Positions 1 through 8,600 of a stretch of DNA of 42,299 nt are shown here, piece by piece. The position numbers were made by a program, and so were the translations under genes. Origin of the DNA: Bifidobacterium breve (GTDB lineage: Bacteria > Actinomycetota > Actinomycetes > Nanopelagicales > Nanopelagicaceae); assembly GCA_945883675.1 (NCBI GenBank), contig CAMCYA010000006.1, positions 1 through 42,299 on the forward strand, in the 5' to 3' direction. The notes beneath the pieces were generated by a model. That model was not told the DNA's origin. It did no database searches and saw only the letters and a list, made by a program, of their open reading frames with translations. How positions within the stretch are numbered: position 1 is the first letter of the stretch; every line of letters begins with the position of its first letter.

Positions 1-357
1 CGTTGGTTCATTGTTGAGCACATGGTTAAGTTGAATATCAACATTGGATAGGTCCCAACCAAGAGACCTTACAAAATCGTTACCTGTACCTGCTGGAATG
101 ACGGTAATTGGAATGTGGGCCGGGATAACTTTCTGCAAAACGATGTGAAGGAGCCCATCTCCTCCTACTGCAATAACTCCCTGACATGTTGGATGATTTT
201 TGAGAAAGTTTTCTAGATGATCAGTTAGCGCTTTCGCTGACTTTCCAGTAATAATCGCATAGGGCACTGATGCATTGTTGAGATAACCAGCCACGTAGGT
301 TCCGACCGTTGCGCCTTTACCTTGACCCGCGACAGGATTAATCACCAGGGCCCACAT
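1..357 (-). CDS. Diacylglycerol/lipid kinase, catalytic domain (partial, C-terminus cut by window edge)
   Basis: The first 119 residues of a protein that runs off the left edge, starting at an ATG whose complement is at 355-357. It begins MWALVINPVAGQGKG, the usual nucleotide-binding start of the DAGK catalytic family (YegS/DgkB type). It also has the glycine-rich GGDG motif at about residue 62 and PAGTGNDF at about residue 85. The family phosphorylates diacylglycerol or related lipids with ATP at the membrane, but the exact substrate cannot be read from sequence. It lies 16 bases downstream of the tatC stop on the same strand, so it is probably the last gene of the tat transcript. A lipid kinase after tatC is common in actinobacteria. 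No clear Shine-Dalgarno is seen before the ATG. Confidence 0.9.
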   Translation of the reverse strand, partial: MWALVINPVAGQGKGATVGTYVAGYLNNASVPYAIITGKSAKALTDHLENFLKNHPTCQGVIAVGGDGLLHIVLQKVIPAHIPITVIPAGTGNDFVRSLGWDLSNVDIQLNHVLNNEPT

Positions 358-373
358 AGTACGAGCCTATCTT

Positions 374-1189
374 TTAATCTGAGATAGAAGTCGGAGATTC
401 GATTGATGAACTCCCTAATTCGGTTTTATCGACTCGCTTATCCCGGGCTCTATCAACTAAGACTGCGATAAAACCGGCCATGAAGTACAAAACCATGATG
501 GGTATCGCAAGTAGAAGCATTGTGAATGGATCGGCAGTAGGCGTAAAAGCAGCAGAGAAGAGAAAAATACCGAAGATCCAGATTCGCCAAGGTCGCAGAA
601 TTGTTTTACCCCTTAAGAAGCCGATGAGGTTAAAAGTTAATAGGAAAACCGGCAACTCAAATGCGAGACCAAATAAGAGAATGATACGCAAAACAAAATC
701 CAAGTAATCATCAAAGCGAACTAGGTTGTTAAGTGCCTCTGGTGTAAAACCAAAAAGCACCTTTATTGCTAAAGGCAGAATTAAATATCCTAATGTGGCG
801 CCGAATGCAAAAAAAGGCGTCGCCGATAAAATGAAGAGAAAGCTATTGCGCTTCTCCTTGCGATGTAGCGCTGGAGCAATGAATGCCCATAACTGATACA
901 GCCAGAAGGGAGCAGAGATAATTACGCCAGTAAGCAAAGCTACTTTCATCTGCAAATTCAACGGTCCCAAGACGCCACTGATATAGAGCGCACCGCAATT
1001 TGCTGAACCAGAGAGTTGTGCCGTTTTTAAGTCACAAACTGGCTCGGCAAGCGTTGTGATGATGGTGTTGTAAAAATACCAACCAGCACCCGAAGCAAGA
1101 AATATCGCTATAGCTGCGCGTACAACTCTTTTACGAAACTCCCGTAAATGATCTAGTAACGGCATCCTCGCGTCATTTGTAGACGCCAT
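374..1189 (-). CDS. tatC: Sec-independent protein translocase TatC
   Basis: TatC is the multi-spanning membrane receptor of the twin-arginine export system and recognises the RR signal peptide of folded substrates. The protein has the TatC N-terminal signature MPLLDHLREFRKR, six hydrophobic spans, and the APFWLYQLWAFIAPALHRKEKR stretch typical of the family in two parts. I place the start at the ATG at 1189 (271 aa), not the in-frame codon at 1219. The later start lies just after the tatA stop, is preceded by an AGAGAAG-like ribosome binding site about 7 bases away, and gives a canonical N-terminus. It forms an operon with tatA upstream. No tatB is present in this window. Confidence 0.96.
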   Translation of the reverse strand: MASTNDARMPLLDHLREFRKRVVRAAIAIFLASGAGWYFYNTIITTLAEPVCDLKTAQLSGSANCGALYISGVLGPLNLQMKVALLTGVIISAPFWLYQLWAFIAPALHRKEKRNSFLFILSATPFFAFGATLGYLILPLAIKVLFGFTPEALNNLVRFDDYLDFVLRIILLFGLAFELPVFLLTFNLIGFLRGKTILRPWRIWIFGIFLFSAAFTPTADPFTMLLLAIPIMVLYFMAGFIAVLVDRARDKRVDKTELGSSSIESPTSISD

Positions 1190-1193
1190 TGGT

Positions 1194-1376
1194 TTACTTC
1201 TCTGAATTTCCTTCTTCATTGACTGGCTTGTCGTCAGCCTTCATTTCCTTCATCTCACTCTTGAAGATGCGCATAGAGCGACCGAGAGAACGTGCTGAAT
1301 CTGGAAGGCGTTTTGCACCAAAGAGAACCAAAACCACTACAAGTAGAACGATAATTTCGCGTGCGCCTAGATTCAT
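1194..1376 (-). CDS. tatA: Sec-independent protein translocase TatA
   Basis: A 60-residue pore-forming component of the Tat export system. It has one N-terminal membrane helix (about residues 6-20, [20 protein letters not shown]). The FG-x-KRLP hinge, an amphipathic helix ([16 protein letters not shown]) and a short charged tail follow, all characteristic of TatA. The ATG has a good Shine-Dalgarno, GGAG, six bases upstream. It is therefore unlike the leaderless genes elsewhere in the window and probably has a short untranslated leader from a TAAACT -10 in the 75-base gap after pafC. tatC follows after only 4 bases. Confidence 0.96.
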   Translation of the reverse strand: MNLGAREIIVLLVVVLVLFGAKRLPDSARSLGRSMRIFKSEMKEMKADDKPVNEEGNSEK

Positions 1377-1451
1377 TTAAAACTCCAACCGTGGTCGTTT
1401 GTAATTACGGCGAGTTTACACCAGGTTGATAACTTCTCATAGGCTGTATTT

Positions 1452-2405
1452 CTAGGCGTATCGGTCCAAGAGCAATTGGGCTCGGTTGGCAATTTCTTTG
1501 CGTAATTCTGGAGGAGAAAGCAGTTCTACATCAGAGCCAGTTGCTAATACGGCACGTTGAATCCATTCACGTGAGAAGGAGGAAAGTTCGACGGTTAACT
1601 CTTGGGACTTGGGATTTTCTCCAAATAAATGATCCAAATTGAAGCGCTCGACTAGATCTCGTGTTGGCTGCTTAATCTTGATCGTGTAGGGGATTTTCTC
1701 ACTTTCAATGTCATCTGTGTCGATTAAATCCATTGAAGTATCAGCGCCATTGAGCTCGACGTCCAATTCTGACAAAGATAAAATTCGATCAACTCTAAAA
1801 ACTCTTAGCGCTTTTGCATTTCTGCAATAGGCTCGAAGATAACTATTTTCATCTTCTTCAATAATTGCTAGCGGTGCTATTTTTCTCACCGAGATCTCAT
1901 CAGAGTAAAGAGAGTGATATCTGATCTCGACATCCTTAGAAGCATTGATTGCTTCTATTAACGGCGAGATAATCGCGGGATTAATAGCGAGCGAGACAGT
2001 AACGGCCCGAGGAACCCCAATTTGATTTGCAAATCTATCTTTAAGTAGCTCTATTTTTGTTTGTAAATCTTTTCTCTCCAAAGGAATCTGTTGCTGCAAG
2101 AGTTCTAGGCCAAGCATCAACGCTAAACCCTCATCGAAAGAGATATTTCGAGGTTTAGAAAGAGTCAATGCATTTCGAATCGTGACATATCCTGACTCAA
2201 ACTCTAAGTCCATTAATTCAAGTGGGGTGTAGCCAGGCAAACCGCACATCCAAAGCGTAGTCAGGTCAGAATTTATTTGTGCGGTGGATACCCCAAAATC
2301 TTTTGCTAAATCTTGGACCGAGATGCCCTGATTCGAGTTTAAATATGGAACTAGGTCAAGTAAGCGCGCAGTACGCAAAAGTGGAGCTGATAAATCTTTA
2401 CTCAT
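1452..2405 (-). CDS. pafC: WYL-domain transcriptional regulator PafC
   Basis: PafC pairs with PafB to activate DNA-damage genes independently of LexA in actinobacteria. The 317-residue protein has an N-terminal winged helix-turn-helix (about residues 8-60, with GISVQDLAKDFGVSTAQINSD). A WYL domain follows, here with SYLRAYC and the RVFRVDRI segment around residues 190-210; the tryptophan of the usual WYL tripeptide is a serine. A C-terminal extension (WCX) ends the protein. It overlaps pafB by the 8 bases ATGAGTAA, so the two are translationally coupled. tatA follows on the same strand, the order seen in many actinobacteria. Confidence 0.93.
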   Translation of the reverse strand: MSKDLSAPLLRTARLLDLVPYLNSNQGISVQDLAKDFGVSTAQINSDLTTLWMCGLPGYTPLELMDLEFESGYVTIRNALTLSKPRNISFDEGLALMLGLELLQQQIPLERKDLQTKIELLKDRFANQIGVPRAVTVSLAINPAIISPLIEAINASKDVEIRYHSLYSDEISVRKIAPLAIIEEDENSYLRAYCRNAKALRVFRVDRILSLSELDVELNGADTSMDLIDTDDIESEKIPYTIKIKQPTRDLVERFNLDHLFGENPKSQELTVELSSFSREWIQRAVLATGSDVELLSPPELRKEIANRAQLLLDRYA

Positions 2406-3339
2406 GATCAGCCAAAATTTCTTGGAGTGAGGTTTTAATCATCTCGACTAGCTCTTCGGGTGCCCGTACTAAAACGTCATCTCCGTGCCATAAAGCGAGT
2501 GAACGTAGATTGTCCATACTTACAATTGGAATCTCCAAACGATCCCACTCCCCTAGATCTTTTGAAGACGCCGCAAGATTTCGTATGAGATGGCCTTTAC
2601 CCTTTTGAACATCGAAAACGGCCATTTTGTTTGATTGCGATTTACTTAAAGATTGGTAAAAATCAAAATCCTTGGGCGCTTCGAAATCCTTCTGTGGTGA
2701 AGATTTTTCAACGTGACCAATCATGCGATCTAACCTGAATATCCGAACTTCTTGATTCTTTTGATCCACACTTGCTACATACCAAAACCCCAAATGAGTA
2801 GCTAGTGCAAAAGGAATTACAGTACGGTTATGACTTCCTAGATCTTTGGATATGTAGTCAAAACTCAATAATGAAGATTCTGAAATCGCACTACTGATGA
2901 TTTCAATGTCTCGCCCACTTGTGGAGAGCTTAGAATGAATCGCTGGGATATCTAGCTCATTTGCTGGGATACCTATTGAACGCAGTTTACGTAATACTCG
3001 ATGCGCCGCCTGATCTAGGGCTGCACCCTGCCAACACTGTGCAGCCAACGAAAGTAAGGAAAGATCTAGAGGTGAAAGAAGACCAAGATTTAATTGATAC
3101 GTATCAGAATTTATTCTGTAGCCCGCTTCGTCCTGAAATACGGGATCAAAACTTCCTAATGAAATTTCAATTCCTAAAGTTCTGAGGTCGTCTTTGTCGC
3201 GCTCAAACATGCGCTCTTTAGTTTCCGGTGTTCCTTCATAACCTTCGACAGTTCTAAAAATCTCAGACTTAGTTAAAAACCTTTTAGTTGCTAGAAGCGC
3301 AATCGTTAAATTAACTAATCGTTCAATCTTCCGAGACAC
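2398..3339 (-). CDS. pafB: WYL-domain transcriptional regulator PafB
   Basis: Partner of PafC in the mycobacterial-type DNA-damage response. The N-terminus SRKIERLVNLTIALLATKRF is the typical PafB winged-helix start, and a WYL domain with GFWYVASVD and RIFRLDRMIG is in the second half. The frame is open back to a GTG at 3348. I prefer the GTG at 3339 (313 aa) because an AAAGG sequence lies about 8 bases before it and it matches the family N-terminus. It overlaps the end of trmI by 17 bases. In most actinobacteria the Pup-proteasome genes and pafA lie between trmI and pafB, and here they do not. Confidence 0.92.
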   Translation of the reverse strand: MSRKIERLVNLTIALLATKRFLTKSEIFRTVEGYEGTPETKERMFERDKDDLRTLGIEISLGSFDPVFQDEAGYRINSDTYQLNLGLLSPLDLSLLSLAAQCWQGAALDQAAHRVLRKLRSIGIPANELDIPAIHSKLSTSGRDIEIISSAISESSLLSFDYISKDLGSHNRTVIPFALATHLGFWYVASVDQKNQEVRIFRLDRMIGHVEKSSPQKDFEAPKDFDFYQSLSKSQSNKMAVFDVQKGKGHLIRNLAASSKDLGEWDRLEIPIVSMDNLRSLALWHGDDVLVRAPEELVEMIKTSLQEILADHE

Positions 3340-4174
3340 CGTATGCACCTTTAGCAGGACGGCGACGCCTAGCCAAAACTTGAACGCCAGGTGCCATGCG
3401 CCGACTTTGAATGAGAAAACCTGTGTGACCTATCATTCTTTGTTGAGGCCTGACTGCAAGACCTTCATGGTGCCATCCGCGTACCAAAGTCTCAGAACTC
3501 TCGGGTTCGGTAAATCGGCCATCATTTTTTAAGGCCTCTGCCGTGGCAGAAAGTTGAGTAGTCGTCGCTACATATGCCAGGAAAACACCACCTGGTCGAA
3601 GTGCTTGCGCTGAAGTATCGATGCACTCCCATGGTGCGAGCATGTCTAGCACGACACGATCATAATTTGCTTCAAAGGTTTTATCCTGCAAATCTCCAAC
3701 GTCGAGCGTCCAGTTTTTGATCTCTCCTGAGAAATACTCCTGAACATTTGACTGTGCGATTTGTGCAAAATCCTCTCGCCGTTCGATCGAATGAACTGAT
3801 CCGCCATCGCCAACCGCGCGAAGTAACGAAATAGTTAAAGCACCACTTCCTACACCAGCCTCAAGAACTCGCGCTCCCGGATAAATATCTGCAACACCGA
3901 TGATCATTGCTGCATCCTTGGGATAAACAATTGTTGCCCCACGAGGCATAGTCAAAACAAAATCCGACAACAAGGGTTTGAAAGCGGAAAAAGAGAGTCC
4001 GGCGGTTGTGCTAACAACAGAACCCTCTGGCAACCCGATTAAATCATCGTGTGTAATCCATCCCTTGTGTGTATGCCACTCTTTACCGGGGGTAATTGTG
4101 AAGCTGTACAACTTTCCTTTCGGATCGGTCAATTGAATCCGATCGCCGGCGGAAAAGAAACCAAGGTTAGACAC
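3323..4174 (-). CDS. trmI: tRNA (adenine(58)-N1)-methyltransferase TrmI
   Basis: Transfers a methyl group from SAM to N1 of A58 in the tRNA T-loop. The 283-residue protein has the family's N-terminal beta domain. It then has the ATIVYPKDAAMI signature (about residues 80-91), the SAM-binding EAGVGSGALT motif (105-114), and the LDMLAPWE catalytic-loop region (about 176-183). The start is GTG at 4174, with a TAAGAT -10 box six bases upstream and no Shine-Dalgarno, so it is probably leaderless. It is divergent from the RecB-like gene (51-base gap) and overlaps pafB downstream. The C-terminus RRRRPAKGAYGVSED is basic then acidic. Confidence 0.95.
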   Translation of the reverse strand: MSNLGFFSAGDRIQLTDPKGKLYSFTITPGKEWHTHKGWITHDDLIGLPEGSVVSTTAGLSFSAFKPLLSDFVLTMPRGATIVYPKDAAMIIGVADIYPGARVLEAGVGSGALTISLLRAVGDGGSVHSIERREDFAQIAQSNVQEYFSGEIKNWTLDVGDLQDKTFEANYDRVVLDMLAPWECIDTSAQALRPGGVFLAYVATTTQLSATAEALKNDGRFTEPESSETLVRGWHHEGLAVRPQQRMIGHTGFLIQSRRMAPGVQVLARRRRPAKGAYGVSED

Positions 4175-4180
4175 GGGAGC

Positions 4181-4186
4181 ATCTTA
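4181..4186 (-). promoter_or_regulatory. -10 box TAAGAT of trmI, leaderless start
   Basis: TAAGAT on the minus strand lies exactly 6 bases before the GTG of trmI, placing the expected transcription start at or next to the start codon. No recognisable -35 is seen at 17 bases and there is no Shine-Dalgarno. Confidence 0.6.
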
Positions 4187-4212
4187 GGCGAATTAAACAG
4201 GTTCGGTAGGAG

Positions 4213-4218
4213 TATCTT
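4213..4218 (+). promoter_or_regulatory. -10 box TATCTT of the RecB-like nuclease gene
   Basis: TATCTT lies 7 bases before the ATG at 4226, in the same spacing as the other leaderless promoters of this window. It and the trmI box sit back to back in a 51-base divergent gap. Confidence 0.55.
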
Positions 4219-4225
4219 GCGCAAC

Positions 4226-4990
4226 ATGAGTAACAATCAACCGCTACGTCTCTCCCCTAGCGCTGTGAGTGAGTACCAAAACTGCCCACTTCTATATCGC
4301 TATCGCAAGATTGATAAGTTGCCTGAACCGCCCTCACTGGATGCGGAAAGAGGAACGCTAGTACACACCGTGCTACATGACCTTTTTGAATCTGCAGCTG
4401 CCACTAGAACACCGCAGACCGCAATAGATCTACTTCCCTCACGATGGAGGGCGCAGATCGAAGCAAAGCGAGAATTGAATGAACTTGTTACAAACGAAAA
4501 AGAGTGGCTTGATCGAGCTGCATCGCTTCTTGAAACATATTTTACCGTTGAAGATCCCAAAGCATTCGAGGCAACTCATAGAGAGATACATCTAGAAAAT
4601 GACTTAACAGAAACTATCTACCTACATGGTTATGTTGATCGCTTAGATGTTGCTCAAACCGGAGAAGTTCGGATTGTGGATTACAAATCAGGAAGGGCTC
4701 CAAAACCTGGATGGGAAGAGAAAGCGCTTTTCCAGTTACGCGTTTACGCGCTTTTATATTGGAAGAACAATGGTGTTCTGCCGAGATTACTGCAATTGAT
4801 TTATCTTGGTGACGGAAAACTTGTGAAAAGCCAGCCTACTTTGGCTGATTTGGAGTCAACGGAAAAAACTCTTATGCGAGTCGCGAAAGATATCTCAACC
4901 TCAATCGAGAAAGATTATTGGCCCCCTAACCCGACAAGATTGTGCGATTGGTGTTTCTTTAAAAAGATATGCCCTGCTCACAACCCCTAA
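4226..4990 (+). CDS. RecB-family PD-(D/E)XK exonuclease with likely iron-sulfur cluster
   Basis: A 254-residue nuclease of the Cas4/RecB C-terminal family, related to M. tuberculosis Rv2119. Visible motifs are GTLVH (43-47), the metal-binding GYVDRLD (135-141), IVDYKSG (150-156) and a Q-x-x-x-Y helix (170-174). Four cysteines (C20, C240, C243, C249) are arranged as in AddB/Cas4 4Fe-4S nucleases. The role in DNA repair is inferred. The frame is open upstream to 4049, but that would run through the trmI promoter and coding region. The ATG at 4226 fits the leaderless spacing and the family N-terminus (PLRLSPSAVSEY). It ends tail to tail with the HAD gene, sharing the bases CTAA. Confidence 0.9.
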   Translation: MSNNQPLRLSPSAVSEYQNCPLLYRYRKIDKLPEPPSLDAERGTLVHTVLHDLFESAAATRTPQTAIDLLPSRWRAQIEAKRELNELVTNEKEWLDRAASLLETYFTVEDPKAFEATHREIHLENDLTETIYLHGYVDRLDVAQTGEVRIVDYKSGRAPKPGWEEKALFQLRVYALLYWKNNGVLPRLLQLIYLGDGKLVKSQPTLADLESTEKTLMRVAKDISTSIEKDYWPPNPTRLCDWCFFKKICPAHNP

Positions 4991-5658
4991 ATTTTAATCG
5001 CAAAATCTGCTTTCAGCGCCTTAAGTTTCTCAAAGGAAAGTTGGGTGAGAGATTTGATGCTTCTGACTCTTTCACTTTCTTGAACTTGAACCATGTGAGG
5101 TACAGCAATCAACCAGGCTCCGCTTTCAATGGCAGCCTGCATACCTGGTAGTGAATCTTCAAAAACGAGACAGTTTTCAATGTTGCTGTGAGAGATAGAT
5201 GCAGCCTTTAAATAACCTTCTGGATCAGGTTTGGTCTTTAAAACATCATCCCCACTGAGTGAAAAAGGAAAAAGATCTTTTCCAATATTCTCAAGCACCG
5301 CTTCCACGATCACGCGAGGGCTAGCTGACACTAAGGCGGTTTTTATCCCATGGGACTTCAGGGATTCAACAAGTTCAATCGCTCCGGGCAGTACTGTTGT
5401 ATTGGTTCGCATTCTCTCGGCCTGCTTCTTAATTAACTCTTCAACAAAATAGGAAGATTGTTCAAGATTGTTGCACTTCTGGGTCATGTAATCCCCCAAT
5501 TTTTCAAGCGGCCCACCTAAACAAGCTATCTGATCTTCTTGCGTCCACTGATAACCAAAAGGGGCAACTACCTCGCGTTCTGAGATCAGCCATTGTGGTT
5601 CTGAATCAACCGTGAGGCCATCCATATCAAAAAAAACTGCTTCAAAAAAATCAGACAT
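4987..5658 (-). CDS. HAD-superfamily phosphatase/phosphomutase-like protein (subfamily IA)
   Basis: A 223-residue haloacid dehalogenase-type hydrolase. It has motif I FFDMDGLTVDSEP (nucleophile D11, acid/base D13), motif II ALVSAS (S111), motif III lysine in KTKPDPEGY (K143) and motif IV FEDSLPG (E167, D168). The helical cap between motifs I and II is the beta-phosphoglucomutase type. The substrate is unknown. It follows metH by 5 bases and is probably co-transcribed with it. It has no Shine-Dalgarno, so translational coupling is likely. The first 12 codons contain two long T runs (7 and 8 bases on the coding strand), which are potential slippage sites. Confidence 0.88.
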   Translation of the reverse strand: MSDFFEAVFFDMDGLTVDSEPQWLISEREVVAPFGYQWTQEDQIACLGGPLEKLGDYMTQKCNNLEQSSYFVEELIKKQAERMRTNTTVLPGAIELVESLKSHGIKTALVSASPRVIVEAVLENIGKDLFPFSLSGDDVLKTKPDPEGYLKAASISHSNIENCLVFEDSLPGMQAAIESGAWLIAVPHMVQVQESERVRSIKSLTQLSFEKLKALKADFAIKI

Positions 5659-5663
5659 GGAAG

Positions 5664-8600
5664 TTAATTCGCATTGAAATACTTGGCTTCAGGATGATGA
5701 ACGATGATCGCCGAAGTCGACTGCTCAGGATGAAGTTGGAATTCTTCTGATAGTTCAACGCCAATACGCTCAGGCTCTAGTAATTCGCACAATTGCACCT
5801 GTTGTTCCAGGTCAGGACAAGCCGGATAACCAAAGGAGTATCTAGAACCTCTATAGCCCTGATCAAGAACTGCTTGGAGTTCAGGTGCATCTTCTTTGTG
5901 AACATGAAGTTCCTCGCGCATGCGAGCGTGCCAATGTTCTGCAAGGGCTTCAGTGAGTTGCACTGATAAACCGTGTAGCTCTAAATATTCACGGTATTTA
6001 TCTGCTGCAAAAAGCTTCGCAGCCGCAGCACTTACAGAGGCCCCCATAGTCACGACATGGAAAGCGACAACATCGGTCTTACCAGAATCCTTCGAAGCAA
6101 AAAAATCACTGATGCACAATCGACGATCTCGACGCTGTCTTGGGAATGTAAATCTAAGGCGTTCTTGACCCTTCTTGTCCCCTTCATGATGAAGAATTAC
6201 AAGATCATTATCTTCGCTGTAGCAGGGAAAATAGCCATAAACAACCGCGGCATTTAGCCAACCATTAGATTGAACTTCATTAATTAATGAACGAAGACGC
6301 GGACGACCTTCCTTCAAAACCATCTCTTCATATTCGCCGCGATTACCTTTTAAGCCCCATTGCCCCACAAACAACGCACGTTCATCCAACATGCCAGAGT
6401 AGTCGGCGAGTGAAATTCCTTTAACAACTCTTGAACCGAAGAACGGTGGAGTTGGTATCGAAACATCTATGCTGACATCACTTCGCTTTGTATCAATAGG
6501 AAGATCAGATTCTTTCAAACGCGTATTGACGGTCTTTCGTTCCTTCAAAGGCGGTAATGCAGCACCTGCCTCACCTCGTTTTACTGCCATGATCGAATCC
6601 ATTAAACGTAGACCTTCAAAAGCATCTCTGGCATAACGTACCTCGCCAGGAAAAATACTTGCTAGATCTTGTTCAACGTAGGCGCGAGTAAGAGCTGCTC
6701 CCCCAAGAACGATTGGCCAACGTTGGTCTAAGCCACGAGAAGTAATTTCTTCCAAATTCTCTTTCATGATTACCGTTGATTTAACCAGTAGACCACTCAT
6801 TCCAATTGCATCTGCATTTGCCTCTAGCGCACCGTCGATTATCTGATTGATAGTTTGTTTTATCCCAATGTTCGCAACGCGATAGCCGTTATTCGTCAAA
6901 ATAATATCGACTAGATTTTTGCCGATATCGTGAACATCACCCTTGACGGTAGCCAGCAACATCGTGCCCCGGCCTTCATCGCCTGTTTTCTCCATAAATG
7001 GTTCAAGAATAGCCACCGCTGTCTTCATTACTTCTGCGCTTTGGAGGACGAAAGGCAACTGCATTTCACCCTTACCAAAGAGTTCTCCAACTACTTTCAT
7101 GCCCTCTAAAAGGTGATCATTAATGATTTGCAAAGGTTTTGTTCCCTGATCCATTGCCGACTTTAGGTCGTCTTCTAAACCAACTTTTTCTCCATCGATT
7201 ATTCTGCGCTGCAAGCGATCAAATAAAGGTAAAGCGGCCAAGGCTTCGGCGCGAGCATTCTTACTCGAAGAAAGTTCCACACCCTCAAAAAGCTGCAAAA
7301 ACTCTTGAAGAGGATCGTATGTACATACTGAACCTTCAAAAACTCTACGATCGTAAATCAGATCAAGAGCTACTTCCTTAGCGCGCTCATCAATTCGATT
7401 CATTGGGGTAATTTTTGAAGGGTGAACTATTGCAGAATCCAATCCGGCTTGAACGCATTCATGTAGAAACACTGAATTCAGAACGATTCGAGATGCTGGA
7501 TTCAGACCAAATGAAACATTACTTACACCCAATGTTGTCTGAACTTCAGGGAACTCTTCCTTAAGCTTTCTTATCGCATTGATAGTTTCTATGCCATCTT
7601 TACGGGTCTCTTCTTGTCCTGTTGCAATCGGAAACGTGAGACAGTCGATCAGAATATCTCCAACATTCATCCCCCAGTTATCACGCAAATCGGCAATTAA
7701 TCTACGTGCCACTCTTAACTTCCAGTCACAATCTCTTGCTTGACCCTCTTCATCAATTGTGAGTGCGACGACGCCAGCGCCATGTTCTTGAACTAAAGGC
7801 ATTATTTTCGTAAATCTAGAATCGGGTCCATCTCCATCTTCATAGTTCACGGAATTAATTACACATCGTCCCCCGAGGTGTTCCAGCCCAGCTTTTAAAA
7901 CTAAAGGTTCAGTTGAATCCAAAACAATTGGCAAAGTACTAGCGGTTGCAAATCGGGATGCCAGTTCAGCCATGTCAGCTGCACCATCTCGGCCCACATA
8001 GTCAACTGAAAGATCTAACATGTGAGCACCTTCTCGGATCTGATCTCTTGCTATCTCAACGCACTTCTCCCAATCTTGCGAAAGGAGAGCATCGCGAAAT
8101 GCCCGTGAACCATTTGCGTTAGTGCGTTCACCAATCGCCAAATAAGTTTTATCTTGTCTGAAAGGCACGTATTGATAAAGCGAGGATGCACCAGGTTCAA
8201 TTGTGGTTTTTCGTTTGGGAACGCTTCTGCGATCCAACTTCTTAACAACTGCTTCAAGATGTAACGGAGTAGTTCCGCAACATCCCCCGATGAGAGTGAT
8301 GCCATAATCTTTTACAAAGGTATCCAATGCTTCTGCTAATTCAGCTGGACCAAGAGGATAACTTGCACCTTTGGGACCTAGAACTGGAAGTCCAGCATTT
8401 GGCATGACAGAGATAGCAACATCTGCATTTTTACTCAAATATCTAAGATGTTCAGACATTTCGGCAGGTCCAGTGGCGCAGTTCAGACCGATAAGGTCAA
8501 CTCCGAGAGGTTGCAAGGCATTGAGTGCAGCTCCAATTTCAGAGCCCACCAACATTGTGCCGGTTGCTTCAACGGTAACTTGAGCAATTAAAACGATATC

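Noticed and set aside
480-707. 75-aa basic open frame opposite tatC
   Set aside because: Antisense of a hydrophobic gene, which naturally gives Lys/Arg-rich shadow frames.
4049-4225. N-terminal extension of the RecB-like nuclease
   Set aside because: It would overlap trmI coding sequence and both promoters; the family N-terminus begins at the ATG at 4226.
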